Source: Deltaproteobacteria bacterium | GTDB taxonomy: Bacteria; Desulfobacterota; GWC2-55-46 | Assembly: GCA_030646655.1 (NCBI GenBank) | Contig: JAUSLB010000285.1 | Coordinates: 1-6,606 of the forward strand | Direction: 5' to 3' | DNA: 6,606 bases | Shown here: in pieces, positions 1 through 5,478 of the stretch | Position numbering within the stretch: the stretch's first letter is position 1 | Layout of the letters: each line of letters opens with the position of its first letter | Made by a program: the position numbers and the translations under genes | Notes under the pieces: model-generated | What the model was told of the DNA's origin: nothing | Database searches by the model: none | Seen by the model: only the letters and a program-made list of their open reading frames with translations

Positions 1-624
1 AAAGACCTCGCCGTCAGCGTCAACAAACCCGGTCCACGCTATCACATACTGGTTTATGCCGGGGCTCGTGTCATGATATGAGTTGTTCGTAACCTGCGTA
101 GTAACGCCGGTAGAGATATCATGCAGGAATATCTCGCCGTCTGTCCCGTCAAAAGACTCCCAGGCGATCTTCCCGTTTAAGAGGTTCGGGTTCATGTCGT
201 ATACGGCGTTATTCGTTATCTGGGTGGTAATGCCTGTCGAGATGTTATAACGATAAACCTCCTCATCCGCCCCGTCAAACCCGGCCCAGACGACCTGCCC
301 GTTATCTATCTGCGGCCTGTAGTCGTCAAAGCCGTTGTTCGTAAGCTGGGCTGTGACGCCTGTGGAGATGTTATAAAGGTATATCTCCCAGTCAGAGCCG
401 TCGGAGCCGCCCCAGACGACATAGCCATTTTCAACTCGCGGCCTGTCACCGTAGCCCAAGGGCAGAATCCCGTCATTATAAAGGTTATTCGTTATCTGTG
501 TGGTCGCGCCTGTTGAAATCCTGTAAAGGAAGACCTCCCAGTCGTTCCCGTCAAAACCCCTCCAGACGACAAAGTCGCCGTCGATCTTCGGCCTGTCGTC
601 GTCCATGGCGTTGTTTGTAATCTG
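1..624 (-). repeat. Five tandem about 42-residue propeller repeats (coding)
   Basis: The coding sequence repeats with a 126-nt period (42 codons) in units 1, 3 and 4. Unit 2 is 150 nt because of an 8-residue insertion (around ILPLGYGD) between its TNN and RP elements. Unit 5 is cut by the window edge. The core anchors TNN, VVW, FDG and ISTG recur in order in each unit, with drift in units 4 and 5 (IAW; FVDAD). Confidence 0.8.
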
Positions 625-693
625 GAGCGCCTCGGAGTAGCCGGAGAAGACCAGCAGGAAACCGATTACCAGCAAGAACAGATACCTTCTCAT
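1..693 (-). CDS. Exported TolB/beta-propeller-like repeat protein, N-terminal part (3' end outside window)
   Basis: An open frame of 231 codons starts at an ATG (691-693) and is still open at the window edge. A strong Shine-Dalgarno (AAAGGAGG) lies 4 nt upstream of the ATG. Residues 1-23 look like a Sec signal peptide: MRR, a hydrophobic core, then a small-residue end near YSEA. Residues 24-231 are five imperfect repeats at 24-65, 66-115, 116-157, 158-199 and 200-231 (cut). Each runs Q-[IVL]-TNN, then a D-rich turn, [VI]-[VA]-W, a GFDG-x-D-type turn, E-[VI]-[FY] and ISTG. This is typical of blades or half-blades of periplasmic TolB/DPPIV-like propellers ('report the data as text' repeats). 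No catalytic residue is visible, so a binding or structural role is inferred. It is probably periplasmic or secreted. Function and substrate are unknown. Confidence 0.85.
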   Translation of the reverse strand, partial: MRRYLFLLVIGFLLVFSGYSEALQITNNAMDDDRPKIDGDFVVWRGFDGNDWEVFLYRISTGATTQITNNLYNDGILPLGYGDRPRVENGYVVWGGSDGSDWEIYLYNISTGVTAQLTNNGFDDYRPQIDNGQVVWAGFDGADEEVYRYNISTGITTQITNNAVYDMNPNLLNGKIAWESFDGTDGEIFLHDISTGVTTQVTNNSYHDTSPGINQYVIAWTGFVDADGEVF

Positions 694-773
694 AACCCCT
701 CCTTTGTTTGGCTGTAACCCCTATTTTCCGGATTACCTCTCGTTCCTTTTGTTATGGCTGAAAAAACAAGACA

Positions 774-845
774 GAAGGAAACCCCTCTCTTAGCCCGCGC
801 CGCCTAAAGAGCAAAAGCCTCCTTCAGATTCCGCCTTTTTCGGAA
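774..845. other. Imperfect palindrome plus small hairpin in the PilZ/propeller gap
   Basis: The outer arms GAAGGA (774-779) and TCCTTC (820-825) enclose inner arms CTCTCTTAG (785-793) and CTAAAGAG (804-811), which pair with one bulge around a 10-nt GC-rich loop. A second hairpin follows: TTCCG (829-833) and CGGAA (841-845) with a 7-nt loop. Neither hairpin is followed by a clear T-tract on either strand, so a classic intrinsic terminator is not supported. On the minus strand this RNA would lie between the PilZ gene and the propeller gene. It could be a structured 5' leader of the propeller mRNA, since TATAAT lies upstream at 880-875 (minus strand) but without a good -35. The rest of 694-923 shows nothing recognisable. 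Confidence 0.35.
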
Positions 846-923
846 AAGACTAAATTAGGCTTGAACCTTTAAAAATTATAAGCAGGAGTTTAAAAAGGCA
901 GAGAGGAAAATAAGATTAAGTCG

Positions 924-1208
924 TTAAATAAGGAACTGCAAGCCGGCCCTGTAGGATTTATTATCAGGCCGGGACCAGACGACCTCGGCTATGCAGGGTA
1001 TCGGGATCGCGGCGTCCTTAAGCTCGAGCTTAAGCCTTACTACAACCCCTGACCCGAGCTCCCGCTTTGTCCTTATGCAGGCCCCTGCCGGGCTTACATC
1101 AAGGATATCCGCGTTAAGGACCTCTGCCCTGCCTTCAAGGGTGTTGACCTCGTAAACTCCCTTTTTATCTATTTTTACGCGAGTGAACTTTCGCTCTTTC
1201 ATAGCCAT
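924..1208 (-). CDS. PilZ domain protein (c-di-GMP receptor)
   Basis: This 94-residue protein is essentially one PilZ domain. It carries both halves of the c-di-GMP-binding signature: RxxxR at residues 6-10 (RKFTR) and (D/N)xSxxG at 37-42 (DVSPAG). These are followed by beta-barrel strands, with VW at 77-78 and the typical ending AGLQF. PilZ proteins bind cyclic di-GMP and usually pass the signal to motility, pili, exopolysaccharide or secretion machinery. There is no second domain, so it probably acts through a protein partner in the cytoplasm. Two start codons are possible (1208 and 1202). Neither has a Shine-Dalgarno, and the longer one is kept by convention. It has its own strong promoter (1235-1263). 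Which system it controls is unknown; the nearby pseudopilin/secretin operon is an obvious candidate by inference only. Confidence 0.9.
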   Translation of the reverse strand: MAMKERKFTRVKIDKKGVYEVNTLEGRAEVLNADILDVSPAGACIRTKRELGSGVVVRLKLELKDAAIPIPCIAEVVWSRPDNKSYRAGLQFLI

Positions 1209-1234
1209 AGTTTAAGTGTTAAAATGTCTTTGAC

Positions 1235-1263
1235 TTTATATCCCAAGTCCATGCCCTTGTCAA
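1235..1263 (-). promoter_or_regulatory. Sigma-70-type promoter of the PilZ gene
   Basis: On the minus strand, TTGACA (1263-1258) is followed by a 17-nt spacer and TATAAA (1240-1235). Transcription would start near 1228, giving a leader of about 20 nt before the ATG at 1208. The -35 box is part of GGGATTGACA (1267-1258), a 10-mer also found at the beta-helix promoter and with one change at the secretin promoter. A short hairpin, CCCCG/CGGGG with a 4-nt loop, lies at 1266-1279 and touches this element. Confidence 0.7.
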
Positions 1264-1305
1264 TCCCCCGTTTGCGGGGTAAGGCTGAAAGTTTTCTTTT
1301 ATGCC

Positions 1306-1334
1306 TTGATTTCAGCTCTGTCTTTAGATAAATT
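1306..1334 (+). promoter_or_regulatory. Weak candidate promoter of the LuxR-type gene
   Basis: TTGATT (1306-1311), a 17-nt spacer and TAAATT (1329-1334) form a modest sigma-70-like match, four of six positions in each box. It would give a leader of roughly 45 nt before the ATG at 1386. It lacks the GGGATTGAC context of the other three promoters in the window. Confidence 0.25.
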
Positions 1335-1385
1335 ATTGAAACCCTTTTTAAATCAACAGCATTCATCCCGCCTTAAAGGTTTGGT

Positions 1386-1943
1386 ATGGACTTGCACGAC
1401 GAGATAATAGGCAAAAGAGCGCTTCCTGGAATGCTTGTCGTTAACCAGAAGGGGGTTCTCGTCTATTACAGCAACGAGGCCGGCGAGATGCTTAAGTTGT
1501 TGTGCCCTGAAGCATCCGGCAAAGGCCCGCCTCCCCTGCCCGAAGAGGTATCGAGGCTCTGCAACTCATTAAGAAAAAAGTCCGGAAAAGACGCACCCCG
1601 CACATCCCTCCACCTGAACATCTTCCGTAACGAAGAGCTCTATCTCCTGAGGGCGGTCCCGCTCTTTAAGTCTGCATCAAAGGCGGCCTCCCACATCATG
1701 GTGATAATAGAGAGGCGGCCGCTAAGGGAGAACCCGGCAGACCTCAAAAAGCTCAAATCAAAATACGACCTTACCGAAAGGGAGCTTCAGGTGATAGGAG
1801 AGCTCATACAGGGCTCGACGAATCAGGGTGTGGCCTCCGCCTTATCCATAAGCGAGCATACCGTAAAAGACCATATTAAAAACATCATGAAAAAGCTCGG
1901 GGTGAACAGCCGCTCCCTCATCATCTGCAGCGTCCTGAAATAG
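1386..1943 (+). CDS. LuxR-type transcriptional regulator with N-terminal PAS-like domain
   Basis: This is a 185-residue protein. Residues about 12-110 resemble a PAS/sensor fold: PGMLVVNQKGVLVYYSNEA is the typical first PAS strand-turn-helix, and a strand like HIMVIIERR closes it. Residues about 127-183 are a LuxR/GerE helix-turn-helix: LTEREL, then the GSTNQGVASALSISEHTVKD recognition region, then KNIMKKLGVNSRS. There is no phospho-acceptor receiver domain, so any signal would be sensed by the PAS-like part; no ligand-binding residue can be named. AAAGG at 1375-1379, 6 nt before the ATG, serves as Shine-Dalgarno. It is divergent from the PilZ gene and convergent with the pseudopilin operon, so it is placed to regulate either. 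The targets are not shown by the sequence. Confidence 0.88.
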   Translation: MDLHDEIIGKRALPGMLVVNQKGVLVYYSNEAGEMLKLLCPEASGKGPPPLPEEVSRLCNSLRKKSGKDAPRTSLHLNIFRNEELYLLRAVPLFKSASKAASHIMVIIERRPLRENPADLKKLKSKYDLTERELQVIGELIQGSTNQGVASALSISEHTVKDHIKNIMKKLGVNSRSLIICSVLK

Positions 1944-1944
1944 A

Positions 1945-2406
1945 TTACCCGCTTCTCTGAGGTACGTACACAAAGCCCCAGTCCCTGTAACTGGTCCTAT
2001 CCTCAAACCCGGCAAGCCCCTGCGGGAAGTTCTTCTTCTTATAAGGCTCCTTTTCGCTGTTGCTCCTTACGCCAATTATCCCTCCGTCCGGGGTCTTTAT
2101 AGGCTCCCAGTCCGGCTTTCCCGTAAAAGGGTCTTCGTAGAGCCTCCTTAGATACCTCTTCGCCGCAGGGTATCTCGGGTCCTTTAAAAGGTCCTCGAGC
2201 GCCTTAGGGTACGCCTTCGCGCCCGGGCTCTCTTCGTAGTACATCCCTATGGCGCCGCGTATCTGCATGCCCCTAAAGAGGAGCTCCGCTTCAGCCTCCC
2301 TCTTCGCTGAGGTGCTCCATACCTGCGCGGCCCCTCCTGCGGCAAGGCCCATTACTATTATAATGAAAAGCAACGACAGGTATGTAAAACCCGGGCTCTT
2401 TCCCAT
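1945..2406 (-). CDS. Type II secretion-like minor pseudopilin lacking Glu5
   Basis: This 153-residue protein has a short prepilin leader, MGKSPG, before FTYLS, followed by a hydrophobic stretch to about residue 28. A prepilin peptidase would cut after Gly6. In the mature numbering, position 5 is Ser rather than the near-universal Glu, and position 22 is Gln rather than Pro. The middle has the REAEAELLFRG helix and a YYEESPG segment, then YPKALEDLLKDPR, RRLYEDPFTGKPDW and a C-terminal YRDWGFVY. These match a recognisable branch of short pseudopilins found with PulG-like genes. Lack of Glu5 is known for the tip pseudopilin GspK, so a tip or priming role is inferred, though this protein is much smaller than GspK. 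It is the last gene of the operon, 3 nt after the previous stop, with no clear Shine-Dalgarno, so translational coupling is likely. Confidence 0.85.
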   Translation of the reverse strand: MGKSPGFTYLSLLFIIIVMGLAAGGAAQVWSTSAKREAEAELLFRGMQIRGAIGMYYEESPGAKAYPKALEDLLKDPRYPAAKRYLRRLYEDPFTGKPDWEPIKTPDGGIIGVRSNSEKEPYKKKNFPQGLAGFEDRTSYRDWGFVYVPQRSG

Positions 2407-2409
2407 AAG

Positions 2410-2832
2410 CTACCATTCGTTATAGGGGACCCCGTTGGAGCCCGGGACGGCGCTCAGGCTTTTGACGTCAAAGACGCCTGCGCCCTCATCCGGCGGGACC
2501 TCGCCCCATTCCTCAGAGCCTGTAAACGGGTCGACGGGGATCGCCCGGATATATTTTTTGGAGACTATCGCCTCAAGGGCAGCCGGGTACTCGCCGTTAT
2601 CGGCGTAATATTTGTCTATAGAATCCCTCATAAGGAAGAGGTCTTCCTTTAGGGCCGCCTCTTTCGCCCTTATCACAGAGTTACGGTACATGGGCACGGC
2701 GATCCCGGCGAGTATGCCGATAATGGTAATCACCAGCATCAGCTCGATAAGGGTAAAGCCCCTGTTACCAGCTCCTGTAGGGCGTGCCGTCAATAGCCGT
2801 CTCCCCGCTCTTGGAATATACGTCAAAGACAT
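2410..2832 (-). CDS. GspG/PulG-like pseudopilin
   Basis: This is a 140-residue pseudopilin as read from the ATG at 2832. The cleavage site is Gly25 before FTLIELMLVITIIGILAGIA. Mature Glu5 and Pro22 are both present, as in major pseudopilins. After the helix come a DxYYADNGEYP segment, a DPFTG motif and a GVFDVKS C-terminus ending NEW, which resembles the GspG calcium-binding C-terminal region. It would be an inner-membrane-anchored pilin subunit assembled into a periplasmic pseudopilus. The ATG start has AGAGGG upstream but gives a long 25-residue leader and a 68-nt overlap with the preceding gene. An in-frame TTG at 2793 has GGGGAG 7 nt upstream and gives a more usual 12-residue leader (see separate entry). 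The family call is firm; the start is not. Confidence 0.88.
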   Translation of the reverse strand: MSLTYIPRAGRRLLTARPTGAGNRGFTLIELMLVITIIGILAGIAVPMYRNSVIRAKEAALKEDLFLMRDSIDKYYADNGEYPAALEAIVSKKYIRAIPVDPFTGSEEWGEVPPDEGAGVFDVKSLSAVPGSNGVPYNEW

Positions 2833-3238
2833 CGTCGCCCTCTTTAGGGTCGTCGGGCTCGCTCTGGTAGCTCCTTAGGCCCCAGGTCTCATCCGGATGA
2901 AGCGCGGAGTCCGCGTTCATCGGGTCCATCGGGACCCTCCTTAAAAACCTTATCTTCTTGCCTGACTGCGGGGACTGCAGATCCTCAGCGCCTTCGGCGA
3001 GTATCTTTAGATCCGGCGGATAGCCTGAGCCGGCGGCGTCCTTTTTTATCCTGCCCCCGTCAGAGGCCTTCTTGTATTCGTCTATGGCCGTGCGGATGAC
3101 CCTTAAGTTTTGTCTGAGATCGTTCTCCTTCGACCTTTTTACGGCCATCTGGGAGAGCGGCATCACGGCTGAAGCGAGTATGATGAGGATCGTTATGGTG
3201 ATGAGCAGCTCTAAAAAGGTAAAACCCTTCTTTCCCAT
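2765..3238 (-). CDS. PulG-like pseudopilin
   Basis: This 157-residue protein has a very short leader, MGKKG, before FTFLELLITITILIILASAV. Mature Glu5 and Pro22 are present. The helix continues through KRSKENDLRQNLRVIRTAID, followed by a YPPDL segment, a RRVPMDP motif and an ending GDDVFDVYSKSG with TPYRSW. That ending closely parallels the next gene (GVFDVKS, VPYNEW), so the two look like tandem duplicates. It is the first pseudopilin after the secretin gene, separated from it by 11 nt, with AAGGG as Shine-Dalgarno 5 nt before the ATG. Its 3' end overlaps the next gene. The role is as a structural or minor subunit of a type II secretion-like pseudopilus; which position it takes cannot be read from sequence alone. 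Confidence 0.88.
   Translation of the reverse strand: MGKKGFTFLELLITITILIILASAVMPLSQMAVKRSKENDLRQNLRVIRTAIDEYKKASDGGRIKKDAAGSGYPPDLKILAEGAEDLQSPQSGKKIRFLRRVPMDPMNADSALHPDETWGLRSYQSEPDDPKEGDDVFDVYSKSGETAIDGTPYRSW
2791..2806 (-). promoter_or_regulatory. Alternative Shine-Dalgarno and TTG start of the GspG-like gene
   Basis: On the minus strand, GGGGAG (2806-2801) is followed by a 7-nt gap and TTG (2793-2791), in frame with the GspG-like protein. Starting here gives the leader MTARPTGAGNRG before FTLIE and reduces the overlap with the upstream gene to 29 nt. Leader length favours this start; codon type favours the ATG at 2832. Confidence 0.45.
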
Positions 3239-3249
3239 ATTACCCTTAT

Positions 3250-5151
3250 CTACTGACGAGGGGGCTCAGGCGGCTGAGGCGGAAAGGACTGGGGCGGATA
3301 AGGCTCAGGCTGTATCTGCACTGGCGCACCGGGCAACGGGACATCCATGCCGGGCATGCCGGGCAGGCCCGGGGCCATTAAAGGAAAGGCAGCCTGCTCA
3401 TCGGGCGCGAAGCCTTCAAGGAGCGGCCTTGCAGAGGGGTTCTCGTCCCTTCCGGAAAGGAACCCTGCGGCCGCCTCCTCGGGCACCTCAAGCTTCCTTA
3501 TTACGCGGGGGGTAATCGATAAGAGTATCTCTGTCTTCACATCGCTGTTGTCAGCCCTTGCGAAGAGCTTTCCGATCACGGGCACATCGCCGAGGAAGGG
3601 TATCTTCGCTACGGTCTTCCTCTCCTCGTCGTTTATAAGGCCTCCGAAAACCTGCGTCTCCCCGTCGTGGAGCCTGAGCGTCGTCTCGGTATTCCTCGTG
3701 CCTATCTGATAAACCACGCTCCCGCTCGAGGTCGTCGTCCTTGTGCCGAGCGAGCTTACCTCCAGGCTCAATTTAATGTCTATATCCTCGTCCTGCCTCA
3801 CGGTGGGCTCGACGGAAAGCTTAAGCCCCACATCCTGATACTGGACGTTCTCCGTCGAGACGCCCTGATTGACCGTAGTGGTGATTATGGGGACCCTTTC
3901 GCCAACGTGTATCCTTGCCTTGCCGTTGTTCTTGACCCTTATCTTCGGGTTGGCGAGTATATTGGCATCGAGGTCTTCTTTCTTGATATTGAGTATGGCG
4001 GTGGGCAGGCCTATAAGGAGTTCCCCGCTTGCGAGCTTCCTTAAGTTCCCCAAGGTTATCGTCCCGCCGGTCGTGGGCACAGCCGCGGTGATGGTGTCAG
4101 GAGACAGGTCGATGCCTAAATTCGACGCCTTGTTCCTGTTTATCTCCATTATGCTGACCTCCAGCATCACCTCCGCGTCAGCCAGGTCCGTTGCGTCGAG
4201 TATCTTCTGCGCAAGCTCTACCGCGTCTGGCCGGGCCCTTAATACTATGGCGTTAAGCTCCTCGTGAACGATTATGTCGCGCGCCCTAAGCATGGTCCGA
4301 AGGAGGTTGACGGCCTTTTTGGCGTCGGTGTTGGCGAGGTAGAAGACCTTTATCATAGTCTCCTCGTACTGGGCCGTCTTTTGCGGGGTCGAGGGGTAGA
4401 TGATAATGGTGTTCTCGTTCGCCACCTTCCTTGAGAGCTTGTTCGTGACCAGCACAAGATCCAGCGCCTGCTGGAAAGTGGCGTTCTTCAGGAACACGGT
4501 GGTCCTGTCGTCCTTCACGTCTGAATCGAACATGAAGTTTATGCCCGAGAGCCTGGAGATCACCTCAAAGACCTTTTTTATTCCGGCGTCCTTGAACTCA
4601 AGAGTGATATTGGCTTGGGATTTAATATCGAGCTCGTAGCCGTCCATCACTACTTTTTGCTGTTTTTTCAATTTCTCAAGCTCAAGGGAAGCGGCCTGAT
4701 TCTCAGGGTTGAGCGATACGGCCTTTTTGAACGCCGCCTTCGCCCCTTTCTCGTCCCCGCCCTTTAACGACTCAACGCCCTTGCCGTAATAATAAAGTGA
4801 GTCCATTATCTTTTTCGTCTTCCTCAAAGAAGACTTCGCCCTTTCAAGGGAGGGGTCCAAGAGGATAGCGGCCTGAAATTCAAGCATGGCCGATTCGTGC
4901 TCGCCTTTGGAAAGGGCCTCCTCCCCTCTTGAGAAATGTATCTGGGCGGCCTCGATCCGTGCCCTTGTGTACTTCATCCTGTAATCGAGTTTCTCAGGGT
5001 TCTTCTGATAGATATCCCGGTAGGTCAGGACTGCCTCGTCCCACTCCCCGCGCGCGGCCATCTCATCGGCGGTCTTTACAAGCTGGGCCGAGCACCCGGC
5101 GAATAGTAAGGCTGATAAAAGGAACGAAAGCAGACGGGCAGAGCTGGGCAT
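3250..5151 (-). CDS. Lipoprotein secretin with TPR repeats (GspD/PilQ-like)
   Basis: This 633-residue protein is an outer-membrane secretin, the gated channel of a type II secretion or type IV pilus-like system. Residues 1-20 are a lipoprotein signal with lipobox LFAGC and lipidated Cys20; the next residue is Ser, which does not favour inner-membrane retention. Residues about 24-155 contain TPR-like helices (for example AMLEFQAAILLDPSLERA and AKAAFKKAVSLNPENQAA). Residues about 178-255 form an STN/N0-like domain and about 264-325 an N1-type secretin_N domain. Residues about 325-553 are the secretin core, with VPIITTTVNQG, a GLKLSVEPTV strand, GGLI and the signature VPVIGKLF (523-530). A Pro/Gly/Met-rich tail fills 590-633. 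The multiple N1-N3 domains usual in GspD seem reduced to one. AGAGGG lies 6 nt before the ATG. It is first in the operon with three pseudopilins. Confidence 0.93.
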   Translation of the reverse strand: MPSSARLLSFLLSALLFAGCSAQLVKTADEMAARGEWDEAVLTYRDIYQKNPEKLDYRMKYTRARIEAAQIHFSRGEEALSKGEHESAMLEFQAAILLDPSLERAKSSLRKTKKIMDSLYYYGKGVESLKGGDEKGAKAAFKKAVSLNPENQAASLELEKLKKQQKVVMDGYELDIKSQANITLEFKDAGIKKVFEVISRLSGINFMFDSDVKDDRTTVFLKNATFQQALDLVLVTNKLSRKVANENTIIIYPSTPQKTAQYEETMIKVFYLANTDAKKAVNLLRTMLRARDIIVHEELNAIVLRARPDAVELAQKILDATDLADAEVMLEVSIMEINRNKASNLGIDLSPDTITAAVPTTGGTITLGNLRKLASGELLIGLPTAILNIKKEDLDANILANPKIRVKNNGKARIHVGERVPIITTTVNQGVSTENVQYQDVGLKLSVEPTVRQDEDIDIKLSLEVSSLGTRTTTSSGSVVYQIGTRNTETTLRLHDGETQVFGGLINDEERKTVAKIPFLGDVPVIGKLFARADNSDVKTEILLSITPRVIRKLEVPEEAAAGFLSGRDENPSARPLLEGFAPDEQAAFPLMAPGLPGMPGMDVPLPGAPVQIQPEPYPPQSFPPQPPEPPRQ

Positions 5152-5176
5152 AAGTATCCCTCTAAAGGTACTTCCA

Positions 5177-5205
5177 TTTATAGATTATATGGGTGTAATA
5201 GTCAA
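5177..5205 (-). promoter_or_regulatory. Sigma-70-type promoter of the secretin/pseudopilin operon
   Basis: On the minus strand, TTGACT (5205-5200) is followed by a 17-nt spacer and TATAAA (5182-5177). A second TATAAT lies within the spacer but too close to the -35 to use it. Start of transcription would be near 5170, about 19 nt before the ATG. The -35 sits in GGGATTGACT (5209-5200), nearly the same 10-mer as at the PilZ and beta-helix promoters. Confidence 0.7.
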
Positions 5206-5328
5206 TCCCTAAAAAGTAGGGGGAGGTCCAGGCTCAATAGGTATAAACAAAAAGTAAAATAAAATCAGTTACCTCCATTTAATATTATCAATATAAGTAA
5301 TAAATCTAAGACCCCCTCTTTCATGGGA

Positions 5329-5358
5329 TTGACAGTATTCAGTAAATATGTATATATA
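5329..5358 (+). promoter_or_regulatory. Sigma-70-type promoter of the beta-helix gene
   Basis: TTGACA (5329-5334) is followed by TATATA at 5353-5358 (18-nt spacer) or the overlapping TATATA at 5351-5356 (16-nt spacer). The -35 lies within GGGATTGACA (5325-5334), identical to the PilZ promoter element. The start site would be near 5365, leaving a long leader before the ATG at 5479. Confidence 0.65.
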
Positions 5359-5478
5359 GAGACATTCCTTTTCAAGTCCTATTAAGCCCTTCTTTTGCGT
5401 GAAAGCCTCAGGCAAAGACCCATTCCTTAATGGCCTTTCTTACATAAGCTGTGAAAAATTAAATAAAAGGAGGTAGCT

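Larger units (their letters stand above)
5152..5478. other. Divergent AT-rich intergenic region
   Basis: This 327-bp gap lies between the leftward secretin operon and the rightward beta-helix gene and holds a promoter for each. Between the two -35 boxes is about 120 bp of AT-rich DNA with distant inverted arms GGAGGT (5222-5227) and ACCTCC (5271-5276), of unclear meaning. From about 5365 to 5478 the beta-helix mRNA would have a leader of roughly 114 nt, with a small hairpin CCATT/AATGG around a CCTT loop (5420-5433) and a GCC/GGC stem at 5405-5413. No known riboswitch class, RNA gene or ORF is recognised. Confidence 0.6.

Noticed and set aside
771..819. Resemblance of the plus strand to a GEMM (c-di-GMP-I) riboswitch (AGGAAACC, then a stem, then GCAAAAGCC)
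   Set aside because: The conserved GACGCAAAGCC core is not matched well, the rest of the fold is missing, and no plus-strand gene follows; the neighbouring genes are on the minus strand.
875..903. Promoter for the propeller gene with TATAAT at 880-875 (minus)
   Set aside because: The -10 is perfect but nothing resembling TTGACA lies 16-18 nt upstream, and AT-rich DNA gives such matches by chance; kept only as a remark.
1944..1960. Bidirectional terminator between the convergent genes
   Set aside because: Only 1 nt separates the stop codons and no stem-loop with a T-tract is visible around them.
2612..2878. Plus-strand open frame opposite the two pseudopilin genes
   Set aside because: Its sequence is the complement of the conserved pilin helix region; no start signal or recognisable protein feature.
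3072..5153. Several plus-strand open frames opposite the secretin gene (3072-3515, 3347-3709, 3667-4044, 3869-4267, 4400-4639, 4929-5153)
   Set aside because: They lie antisense to clear secretin or pseudopilin coding sequence, overlap each other, and show no domain or ribosome-binding site; the opposite strand has unmistakable secretin motifs.
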